In this document: piece by piece, positions 18,190 to 26,000 of the stretch | How positions within the stretch are numbered: the stretch's first letter is position 1 | Layout of the letters: every line of letters begins with the position of its first letter | DNA from: Micromonospora chokoriensis | GTDB taxonomy: Bacteria; Actinomycetota; Actinomycetes; Mycobacteriales; Micromonosporaceae | Direction: 5' to 3' | Assembly (NCBI RefSeq): GCF_000718555.1 | Contig: NZ_JOAN01000022.1 | Span: 62,001-126,000 of the forward strand | Length of the DNA: 64,000 bases | The notes under the pieces: model-generated | Told to the model about the DNA's origin: nothing | The model's input: only the letters and a program-made list of their open reading frames with translations | The model's database searches: none | Position numbers and translations under genes: made by a program

Positions 18190-18838
18190 CGCGGTGCCGG
18201 ACTGTCATGACGATCGCCGGCCCGAGCACGGCCACTGCGGCCACCGCCAGACCAACAAGAGTTGCCCGGCCGGCACTCGTTGCGGACGTGGTGGCGTTGT
18301 CCCTTACGACCAGGACCGCGAACGCCGCGAAGCTCGCCGCCGCTGCGACGGCGGCAGCGAACGCGCGCCGGCGCTGCACAGCGCTGGCCGCGTCTGCCGA
18401 CAGCCTCCGCACAAGGAGCACCCACAGCCCGCAGGTGGCCCCGCCAAGGAGGACGAAGAACGCCGCGTGGTACCACCCGGGCAGGTTGAACGTGTGCGGC
18501 TGCGGCAGGGTCCAGTTGGTCGCCGGGTTCGGGTCGCGTAGCCAGCTCGCCTGGACCGCGGTGCCGGCTGCCGCCCCAGCGGTGAAAGCCAGCCAGAACC
18601 ACCGGCGATCCGAGCCGGAGCCCGGCAGAGCCCGCACCGCGCCGGTGAGCAGCGCGGTCCCGATAGGCAGCAGCAGGGCGTCGCCCCAGGTGGCACTCTC
18701 GTAGTCGAAGAGGCCTGGCCGGTCACGCCATCGACCGGTCGCCCACATCGTGGCGAGGGCACCGAAGCCGGCGGCACACACGGCGGTCGCGGTCAGCAGC
18801 GGAACGGCGAGGGATTTGCGACGGGACCGTAAGCGCAT
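18182..18838 (-). CDS. Membrane protein, partner of the polytopic membrane protein
   Basis: A 218-residue protein with about five hydrophobic segments (LAVPLLTATAVCAAGFGALA near the N-terminus, LLLPIGTALLTGAVRAL, WLAFTAGAAAGTAVQA, AAFFVLLGGATCGLWVLLV, ATLVGLAVAAVAVLGPAIVM). ATG at 18838 is chosen because AGGGAGG lies nine bases upstream; the ATG three codons earlier abuts that motif. It has an 8-bp overlap with the downstream membrane gene. No known family; a role with its neighbour is inferred from the coupling. Confidence 0.65.
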   Translation of the reverse strand: MRLRSRRKSLAVPLLTATAVCAAGFGALATMWATGRWRDRPGLFDYESATWGDALLLPIGTALLTGAVRALPGSGSDRRWFWLAFTAGAAAGTAVQASWLRDPNPATNWTLPQPHTFNLPGWYHAAFFVLLGGATCGLWVLLVRRLSADAASAVQRRRAFAAAVAAAASFAAFAVLVVRDNATTSATSAGRATLVGLAVAAVAVLGPAIVMTVRHRDA

Positions 18839-19246
18839 GTGCAACATCCTCCCTGGCAGGCCAGGGCGGGGCGACGGGCCATGCGGGTCATTGCGAGGAC
18901 GATTGGCCAGTTCTAGCCGCCCCGTCCAGCCAGGTTGATCGATGCAGCCATGCCCTTGCGGACGTCTGTGTCGATGATCGGATGCCGTCATAATGAGGGG
19001 CCGTCGCGAGTCCCCGGCTCTTTGTCAGGCCGCCGATGGCAGCGAGCTGCCCATGCTGGTCTTCGAGCCGGGTGACGGGACACCGCCGCGCGCTGGCAGC
19101 CGCGCCGCGGAAGAGCGCAAGGAACCTGCCCATCCCCGCATCGTGGCGGCGACTCGCTCGGCCACCGAGCCGTGATCATGATCCCGCGCTCCGGGCTACG
19201 AGCGCGAACCGTCGTCGCGCACCTCAACCGCCAGCACGAGTGTGAT
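18839..19246. other. Intergenic region, no gene recognised
   Basis: About 400 bp between the divergent membrane-protein operon and the DUF2089 operon. Neither strand holds an open frame with a plausible start and coding bias. A CATAAT box at about 18988 could be a -10 element, but its -35 is poor. Nothing else is identified. Confidence 0.4.
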
Positions 19247-19305
19247 CTTAAGAAAATTAAGGTCAACTTCTTGCAAGTTGAAGATTCCTGAGTTACAAAT
19301 TCAGG
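19247..19305. promoter_or_regulatory. Stacked inverted repeats upstream of DUF2089 gene
   Basis: Three consecutive palindromes in conspicuously AT-rich DNA: CTTAA-GAAAA-TTAAG (19247-19261), CAACTT-CTTGC-AAGTTG (19264-19280), and CCTGA-GTTACAAAT-TCAGG (19287-19305). The last ends one base before the start codon and includes the AGG that serves as ribosome binding site. Probable operator(s) plus an RBS-masking hairpin for the DUF2089 operon; autoregulation is inferred because DUF2089 proteins carry a helix-turn-helix. Confidence 0.5.
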
Positions 19306-19306
19306 T

Positions 19307-19678
19307 ATGACAGAGCAGGCGATGGACTGGCAGGAGCTCACCAGCCTGACGCGAGGGCAGCCTTTCGTCGTCGAGCGGGTGCGCCTGGCGAGCAACGGCG
19401 TCGCGATCGAGGGCGAGTTCGAGCCACCGCAACTGGCTCAGCTCAACATCGAAGATCAGGTCTTCGTCACGGCGTTCGTGCGCTGCCACGGTTCGATCAA
19501 GGAGATGGAACGCATCTTCGGGGTGAGCTACCCGACGATCAAGTCACGACTCAACCGGATCACGCAGATGCTCGACTTCGTCGAGACCGACCCGGCGCCC
19601 TCGCGAGCCGACATCATCGACCGGTTGCGCCGCGGTGAGATCACCGCACAGCAGGCGCTAACCGAGTTGGGCGGCTGA
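19307..19678 (+). CDS. DUF2089 family helix-turn-helix protein
   Basis: A 123-residue protein with the DUF2089 core: FEPPQLAQLNIEDQVFVTAF and VRCHGSIKEMERIFGVSYPT followed by IKSRLNRITQML, which reads as a sigma-like/helix-turn-helix module. The last 35 residues (RADIIDRLRRGEITAQQALTEL) resemble the SHOCT-like helix found at the start of the third gene of this operon. The zinc-ribbon cysteines of some family members are absent. It is the first gene of a three-gene operon and probably its own regulator. Confidence 0.8.
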   Translation: MTEQAMDWQELTSLTRGQPFVVERVRLASNGVAIEGEFEPPQLAQLNIEDQVFVTAFVRCHGSIKEMERIFGVSYPTIKSRLNRITQMLDFVETDPAPSRADIIDRLRRGEITAQQALTELGG

Positions 19679-19682
19679 CGTG

Positions 19683-19940
19683 ATGCCCCAGTTGGTGACC
19701 GTCAAGGTCAACCGCCCGGACCGTCGGCCCATCCGCGTCTGGGTTCCGGTGCTCCCCGTGGTGCTCGTGCTCTTCCCGGTCGTGGTCCTGGTCGTGCTGG
19801 CGGCGATCGTGGCCTGCGTCGTGTTCCGCATCGGTGTGGTGCGGGCGCTCGGCGCCGCTTGGCGTGTCATCTCGGCGCTGCCCGGCGCGCGCTTCGACAT
19901 CGAGCAGGGCCGCTCGGCCGTGCTCGTGGCTATCCGATAG
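19683..19940 (+). CDS. Small membrane protein of the DUF2089 operon
   Basis: An 85-residue protein with a basic N-terminus (KVNRPDRRPIRVWVP) and one long hydrophobic stretch (VLPVVLVLFPVVVLVVLAAIV, about residues 23-45), followed by an amphipathic tail. It could be a single-pass anchor. GTG 19680 directly before the ATG is an alternative start. It lies 4 bp after the DUF2089 stop and 11 bp before the SHOCT-like gene, so the three are co-transcribed. The operon layout suggests an envelope-stress function, as inference. Confidence 0.6.
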   Translation: MPQLVTVKVNRPDRRPIRVWVPVLPVVLVLFPVVVLVVLAAIVACVVFRIGVVRALGAAWRVISALPGARFDIEQGRSAVLVAIR

Positions 19941-19951
19941 GAGAGGTTCGA

Positions 19952-20374
19952 ATGACCGAACAACGCAAGGACATCCTCGACATGCTTGCCGCCGGCAAGG
20001 TCACCGCAGAGGAGGCGGAGCAGCTCATCGCCGCCCTCGAACGGGACCAGGCACCGGCGGTGGCAGGTCACGACGCCCGGCCGAAGGGCAAGGTGAAGTA
20101 CCTGCGGGTCGTGGTGGACGCCAACGACAACGGCGAGCCATCGCGGGTCAACGTGCGGGTGCCACTGCAACTGCTGCGGGCTGGTGTCCGGCTGGCGGCG
20201 CTGATCCCGCCGCAGGCCCTGGTCAAGGCCAATGCCTCACTCAGCGACTCGGGCGTGCCGATCGACCTGACGCAGCTCAAGCCCGAGCAGTTGGAGGCGC
20301 TCGTGGAGCACCTCGACGAGGTGACCGTGGAGGTGGATTCGCCCGATGCCACAGTGCGGGTCTTCTGCGAGTAG
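19952..20374 (+). CDS. SHOCT-like domain protein
   Basis: A 140-residue protein whose first 35 residues (RKDILDMLAAGKVTAEEAEQ then LIAALE) form the SHOCT-like/YvlB N-terminal helix pair. The rest is a beta-rich domain VKYLRVVVDANDNGEPSRVN with repeated acidic segments (LDEVTVEVDSPDATVRVF), typical of bactofilin-like adhesin families adjoining membrane stress systems. ATG at 19952 follows GGAGAGGTTCGA. Third gene of the DUF2089 operon; followed by two terminator-like hairpins. Confidence 0.72.
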   Translation: MTEQRKDILDMLAAGKVTAEEAEQLIAALERDQAPAVAGHDARPKGKVKYLRVVVDANDNGEPSRVNVRVPLQLLRAGVRLAALIPPQALVKANASLSDSGVPIDLTQLKPEQLEALVEHLDEVTVEVDSPDATVRVFCE

Positions 20375-20395
20375 GCGCCGTCTGATGGGACGGCC

Positions 20396-20427
20396 CCTCG
20401 AGAGGGTGCTGGAACACCCTCCCGAGG
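20396..20427 (+). terminator. Hairpin terminator after the DUF2089 operon
   Basis: CCTCG-A-GAGGGTG / CACCCTC-C-CGAGG: 12 paired bases with one mismatch around CTGGAA, 20 bp past the SHOCT-like stop. No T-run, as is common in this GC range. Confidence 0.6.
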
Positions 20428-20494
20428 CTGCGCCCGCCGCAGCAGAGCACAGGTGAACTGCCAACCTGAAGTTTAGCCACTCACCAGCAAACCA

Positions 20495-20528
20495 GCGGAG
20501 GGACCACTCGGACGGGTGGTCCCTCCGC
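20495..20528. terminator. Second strong hairpin, probably bidirectional
   Basis: Perfect 13-bp stem GCGGAGGGACCAC / GTGGTCCCTCCGC with an 8-nt loop, between the plus-strand operon and the end of the convergent GlsB-like gene. Likely terminates both transcripts. Confidence 0.6.
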
Positions 20529-20604
20529 GCCGTCCCGCGCAGGTCAGCTGGGACAGCCAACGACAGGCGGCGCGCACTGCGGCCACCTGGGTGGCTCGCC
20601 CATT

Positions 20605-20949
20605 TCAGCTCTTGGCCCGGCTGCGACGGGTCCGTCGACGGGGGGCATCGTCGTCACCGCCCGCAAGCCGGGTGAAGGTGAGCATGTTCGCCAGCGCCAC
20701 GGCGATGATCGCGACGCCGACCTGGATCGCGAGGACCACCCAGTCCCAGCGCAGCACCCACACCTCCACGCCGGCCCCGTCGTCGATATCAAGCGCCCTG
20801 GCGACCACGGTGCCCAGCACCGCCGAGCCGACGCCGATGACGAACGTGGCGAAGAAGCCGATCCGCTGCCTCCCCGGCAGGATGAGTCGGCCGAGCAGGC
20901 CGACGAGAGCACCGATGAGCACCGCGCCGAGATAACCAGTTACCAGCAT
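20605..20949 (-). CDS. GlsB/YeaQ/YmgE family stress membrane protein
   Basis: A 114-residue protein starting MLVTGYLGAVLIGALVGLLG then RLILPGRQRIGF, the family hallmark (glycine-rich first helix plus basic loop), followed by two more hydrophobic segments. ATG at 20949 follows GGAGGGGAGACGGCA. Family members are small general-stress membrane proteins without known activity. The C-terminus is basic (RRRTRRSRAKS), longer than usual. It marks the left core-gene border of the accessory region. Confidence 0.82.
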   Translation of the reverse strand: MLVTGYLGAVLIGALVGLLGRLILPGRQRIGFFATFVIGVGSAVLGTVVARALDIDDGAGVEVWVLRWDWVVLAIQVGVAIIAVALANMLTFTRLAGGDDDAPRRRTRRSRAKS

Positions 20950-21047
20950 TGCCGTCTCCCCTCCAGCAGTGCCCAGGTACATGCCCGAAACTCACGTTCC
21001 CGGAAACCCGCCCCGGCCGTGGGGGGGTGTGGAGGGTGGCGTCCTTA

Positions 21048-21190
21048 CATCGGGTGAGGCCGACGAGCGTCGCCAGTCGCGCCACGCCGGCCAGTGCCGG
21101 CTGCGCGCGGGCAACATCGGCGATCACGGTACGCGCCAACGGCCGGCACGGAACCTCAGCCGGCGCGACACTGTCCGCGTCCACCAGCGC
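21048..21190. repeat. Direct repeat, left copy: remnant of the XRE regulator 3' end
   Basis: This 143-bp stretch aligns without gaps to 29365-29507 (offset 8317) with 8 mismatches by my count (about 94% identity). It corresponds to the last ~47 codons (minus strand) of the XRE-type regulator gene at 29364-30605, ending inside its stop codon: the shared bases stop at TG of TGA. Its other end touches the stop codon of the oxygenase gene at 21191. It is a non-functional fragment and one edge of the cassette. Confidence 0.85.
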
Positions 21191-22315
21191 TCACCGATCC
21201 CTGAGAAGGCCGGCCTGCTCCTTGGTCTTTCGATGAACCTCGCCGTTGCGTGTGCGCTGGAAATATCGCGACAGACTGACCGCGAAACCTGGCGGCGGAC
21301 CGCCGTTCACCCCTTCCCAGTCAACGACCTGCTCGACCAGGCGCGCATCGGCGTGGTTGTCGTCAGCGAGAAGCCGTTCGACGATGCCCTGCTCGTCTGC
21401 TGAGACGTACCCGAGGCTCACCAAGCGGGCGTAGAGCTTCGAGCCGGCCGTTACCTCCCCCGCCACGACGGTGGGGCGGACGTGGGCGAAATACGAGACC
21501 GACACCCGATTACGCAACTCGCTGTCGCCACCCAGGTCGACCCAGTGGGTGGGTGCACGCAGGCGAGGATGGTCGTCCTCAAGGAACTCGCAGACGTTGC
21601 CGTACATCCATTGCCCGGTCGGGGCGGCGACGGTGTCACCGGAGGTGGGGTCCTGGAATCGGAGCTGCGAATCGGTGGCGTAGACCTGCCAGGTCCAGTG
21701 TCCGATGTCCTTGTGAGGGCTGACCCGCACCAGGGGTGACGCGACGCCGGGTTCAGCGATCCCCAGCACCCTGGCGGCTTTCGCACCTCCTTCGATCGGA
21801 TACTCCCTGACGTGCCCGGTTGGTAGGGCGGGATACCACTGCAGTCTCAGGAGTCGTTCACCCATCGCCAGCTGGCCGGCAATCTCGCCGAAGTCGAGGT
21901 GCAGATCTTCTTCGATAAGCTCGGCCATCTCCATGGTCAAGAGATCGAGAATCTCGTGGAGGCGACGAGCCAGCGGTCCCAGGTGGGCGAACTCTCCGAG
22001 GTCGAAGTCCTTGCCGTAGAAGAGCGGTGAGAGTGGCGCAAGCGGGTGGGTGGGCGGAACGGACTGGTTGAACACCAGGTGGCTACGGACCTCGCGCAGC
22101 TCGCCGTCTCCTTCGTCGCCGTCCTCGGTGTAGCCGTACTGACCAGAGGCCACCTCCTCGCTGCGCGGCACGGACGCCTCCATGGTTCCCGCGAAACCTC
22201 GCGCGAATTGTTCCCGCAGAAGGTGGAGCTCTCGCAACGTGCTGTCGTCGGGCTCAAGACCGATCCGGCACCATCCGTGACGCCTCAACTGTTCGCCGAC
22301 GTCGAGACCGATCAT
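21191..22315 (-). CDS. Putative 2OG-Fe(II) oxygenase, isopenicillin-N-synthase-like
   Basis: A 374-residue protein with the IPNS/DIOX signature. The iron triad reads SPHKDIGHWTWQVY (His201, Asp203) and RAPTHWV (His257), and the 2-oxoglutarate-binding R-x-S is NRVSVSYF (Arg270, Ser272). LRLQWYPALPTGH upstream fits the second conserved beta strand. It would oxidise an unknown substrate using O2 and, usually, 2-oxoglutarate. It is last in the three-gene minus-strand set, 6 bp after the kinase gene. No peptide-synthetase or antibiotic genes are nearby, so a role within the NACHT system is more likely than beta-lactam synthesis; this is inference. Confidence 0.7.
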   Translation of the reverse strand: MIGLDVGEQLRRHGWCRIGLEPDDSTLRELHLLREQFARGFAGTMEASVPRSEEVASGQYGYTEDGDEGDGELREVRSHLVFNQSVPPTHPLAPLSPLFYGKDFDLGEFAHLGPLARRLHEILDLLTMEMAELIEEDLHLDFGEIAGQLAMGERLLRLQWYPALPTGHVREYPIEGGAKAARVLGIAEPGVASPLVRVSPHKDIGHWTWQVYATDSQLRFQDPTSGDTVAAPTGQWMYGNVCEFLEDDHPRLRAPTHWVDLGGDSELRNRVSVSYFAHVRPTVVAGEVTAGSKLYARLVSLGYVSADEQGIVERLLADDNHADARLVEQVVDWEGVNGGPPPGFAVSLSRYFQRTRNGEVHRKTKEQAGLLRDR

Positions 22316-22321
22316 GGGTGC

Positions 22322-23014
22322 TCACACCTCCCCAACCTGCATCCCGGGTAATCCCCTGGCCCGCCTGTCACGGTGTGCGGTCTGCTCCAGCGGCGCTTCA
22401 AGCGAGTCCAGGTACGACCGCACGAAAGGCTCGGTGATCGCAAGCGTCGAGACGACGTCCAGGGTGGCGTCGGCGAAGAGAACGTGGCGCGACGCCTGCA
22501 ACACCTCCGCAAGGTTGTCCGGTGCCAGTGAACTCGGCATGGCGAGCAGATTGGCCTGCGAGATTCGGCCGGACGCCCGGTGCAGATTGCGCTCGGCCCG
22601 CACCTCGAGGGGTGCCTTGACGTACAGGATCGCCGAACTCATCGCCAAGACTCGATCTTGCACGAAGGGCACAACCCATGCCGCCTCGGTGGGCGCTTCG
22701 ATGAGAGCGGGCCCGTCGTACTCCTGGCGGGTCCTGATCAGTTCGACGAGAGCAAGGCGTACGTGCCTCCGCCAGTCACCGCCGAGAAGGAGTGACCCGT
22801 CCTGACCGATTGTGCCGTCGGTGCCGAGTCGTCCATCTCGGTGCATCCCGCGCAGCACCTCGTCGACGCCGATGTCGAGATACGTGTCGAAGAGAGCGTC
22901 GAACAGGGGGCGGATCGCGCGGCGTATGGTCGTCTTCCCCGCCGCCGGCGGACCGGTAATGATGAGCGTCGCCCACGTGGTCCGTCGTGGTCCCGCACCC
23001 GGTACGCCGGTCAT
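22322..23014 (-). CDS. P-loop small-molecule or nucleotide kinase-like NTPase
   Basis: A 230-residue protein with Walker A GPPAAGKTT (residues 21-29) at the end of the first beta strand (WATLIIT), the pattern of zeta-toxin, adenylate or shikimate-type kinases. LYVKAPLEVRAERNLHRASGR (about residues 141-161) looks like the LID region with arginines near the phosphates. Its start overlaps the end of the giant NTPase gene by 4 bp (ATGA), indicating translational coupling. The substrate is unknown; a second messenger or nucleotide is possible. Confidence 0.7.
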   Translation of the reverse strand: MTGVPGAGPRRTTWATLIITGPPAAGKTTIRRAIRPLFDALFDTYLDIGVDEVLRGMHRDGRLGTDGTIGQDGSLLLGGDWRRHVRLALVELIRTRQEYDGPALIEAPTEAAWVVPFVQDRVLAMSSAILYVKAPLEVRAERNLHRASGRISQANLLAMPSSLAPDNLAEVLQASRHVLFADATLDVVSTLAITEPFVRSYLDSLEAPLEQTAHRDRRARGLPGMQVGEV

Positions 23015-26000
23015 TCGGTGTTGCCCAGGTCATCGCCGCCCGTTGCGTGGTCATTCGCAACCGAGAGAACAGGCGCATCGGCAGGTAGACGCCGCAACAT
23101 GGGCAGATACGGGTCGAGTTCCCCGGGCTCAAACCGGCACATGTTGACGGTATACCAGAATTCGTCGGCGACAGATCCCTCAACTTTGTAACGAAGATCG
23201 TCGAGCAGGATGGCCCAGCCGCCATCACCCAGCGGCACCCAGGCGTAACGACGTGCGCCGGTCGCTGCCTCCCACACGCGAACCGCCCCGTCACCGCCGG
23301 CCGACGCGAGGTGTGAGCCGTCCGGCGACCAACTCAGTGACCACACTCGACCAACATGACCCGCAAGACGCTGCACCACGTCGCCGCTGCCAGCGTCCCG
23401 GACCTGGATCGCTCCGTCCACCCCTGCGCAGGCGAGGTGCCGACCGGTCGGTGACCAGGCAACCGACCACACCCCGGCACCCGGGCTGGTCAAGACCAGG
23501 ACGATCGCGGTCTGCTGGACCTCGTAGATCCGTAGCACTCCGTCGCCACCTGACGAAGCGAACCGACGACCATCTGGAGACCAGGTGACCGACCATACCT
23601 CTCCGGACTGTCCGGTCAGCCGTCTGACCACCTTTCCCGTTTGCGTGTTCCAGATCCGAACAGTCCCATCGACACCGGCGGAAGCCAACAGATCTCCGGT
23701 AGGGGACCAATTCAGTGACCAGACTCGGTCAACGTGACCGGTCAGATCGTGTACCAGTGCGCCGTCTTCGGTGCTCCAGATGCGAATCGCGCCGTCGTCA
23801 CCGGCCGAGGCAATGCAATTGCCTTTCGGCGACCATTTCACGGACCATGCCTCGCCGACGTGCGCGGCGAATTCACGCGACAACGCGCCGGTTCCGACGT
23901 CCCAGATCCGAATCATGCCGTCCACACTTGCGGAGACGATCTGGCCACCGCTCGGCGACCAGTCGACAGCCCAGACGGAGCGTGCCCGGCCACGCAACTC
24001 CCGGGTAGGAATTCCCGTGTCGGCCTGCCAGACACGCACGGTGCCCTCGGCGTAGGCCGAGGCTACTTGGCGCCCATCGGGTGACCATCTCACCGACAGG
24101 GCAGAGCGCGAGTGGCCGGTCAATTGACGCAAGGATGCGGCGGTGTCGACGCTCCACAGCCACGCCAAGCCTTCTTCCCCGGCTGAGGCGAGGTATCGAC
24201 CGTCCGAAGACCAAGCCACGGCCAACACCGCACCATCATGGCCAGTCATCGTGCTCACGATCTGGCCGGTCTGCGCGTCCCAGATCCGCGCGATCCCGTC
24301 TCCGCCAGCGGAGGCGAGTCGGGATCCGTCGGGAGACCAGGCTACCGACAGCGCGGCACCCGAATGGGCGGCCAGTACGTGTAGCTCGATGCCTGTCCGG
24401 CTGTCGAACACGCGGATCGCGCCGTCCAGACTGGCGGAGGCGATCAGATGCCCCTCCGGCGCCCACACCGCCGACCAGACCCGATCCACGTAACCAGCAA
24501 GTTCCCGCACCTGTCTGCCGCTACTGGCGTGCCAGATCCGTACGACGTTGGCGGCAGACGACAGGAACTGCGAGTCGGGCGACCAGTCGACCGATACCAC
24601 CGCTCCCGTATGCGCCTCCAACAGCGAGGCGAGACTATGGTCAGCTGCGTCCCAGACCCGGAGCACGCCGTCACCGTCGCCCGTTGCCAGGTAGCGGCCG
24701 TCGGGCGACCACGCGACTGATAGGACGCGTCGCTCGTGGTGATCGAGAGTCCCGGCGAGCTTGCCACTACCCGCATCCCAGATCCGGACCACACCGTCAC
24801 CGCCCGCGGATGCGAGGTGCCTCCCATCCGGCGACCAACGCACCGACCAGACTGTGCCTCCCTTGCCGGGCAACCCGCGCACCAGACGCCCCGTGCTCGT
24901 GTCCCAGACGCGCACCACCCCGTCGCCGCCGGCGGCGGCGATCATGCTGCCCTCCGGGGAGAACGCAAGCTCCTGCAGCGAGGCGCGGGCAAGGGGAAGT
25001 TGATGCTCGGGCATCAGCCCCGGGAGCGCGGCGCCGACGGTGGTCGTCGCCGACGAGAGCATGGCGTCGGTGACCGCTGTGCCCACGAGTTTGGCGCGGA
25101 CAAGCTTGCTGCCGTCGAAGACTGCGTCGGTCAGATCCGCGCCGAGGAGGCTGGTGCCGGTGAGGTCCGAGCCGCTCAGGTCGGACCGGGTGAGGTTCGC
25201 CCGATCGAACCTGGCTCGCATGAGCAGGGCGTCGACGAATGTGGCGCCGGTCAGGTCGGCCTCGTTGAGGCGGGCGTCGGTGAGATCGGCGGAGCGGAAG
25301 TCCGCGTCGCGTAGGTCTCGACCTGACAGGTCATGACCTCGGAGATCGTTGCCCGCCAGGCGTAACGCGGATTCGGTGCCCAGACGCTTGAGCAGCAGCA
25401 TCGCGTTCTCCTTGACGGTGGCGGAGGCGGTAACGTCGTCAAGGGCTGACCGTGCCCACCGGCGGGCCACCTCCACGTCGGCGAGCCCGGCGAGGAACTC
25501 CACCATGAGTTCGGACATCGGTCGGTTGAGATGGTCCGGAGCCTCGCCGTCGCCGAGTTGCACGGCCATCTGCCGGGCGACCAACCACTCCAGGACGGAG
25601 CGGTGCACGAACGAGAACCTGCGTTCACCGGTGCGGACCAGCAGCGTGCCCGATCCCAGGAGGTGCACCGCGTGCTCGCGGTCCCTACGTGGCCCGGAGC
25701 CTGGCCCGGTAAGGGCGTTGATGGCGTCGGCCGCGTCGCCGAGTTCGTCCACTCCCAGTCCGGATTCGGCCGAGTTCCATAAGGCGGACGCGAGGACAGT
25801 CACGCCATGCCAGAGTTGATCCACCGTCAGCGGCGGAGCGCCGCCCGGTCGGTCGAGGCGGCGTTGCTCGAACTCCAGCCACTGGGTGAGCAACTCCTGG
25901 TAGAGCCGGGCCGCGGTGATGCCGCCGGTGGCGTCTCGGGCTGCCACGAGGCGTTCGTTGTCGATCCTGGCGATGAAGTCGAGCATCCGCGGATTGCGGG

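Noticed and set aside
21191..22315. Isopenicillin N synthase for beta-lactam biosynthesis
   Set aside because: The fold and motifs fit the IPNS-like superfamily, but there are no peptide-synthetase or other antibiotic genes, and the gene sits in a defence-like cassette.
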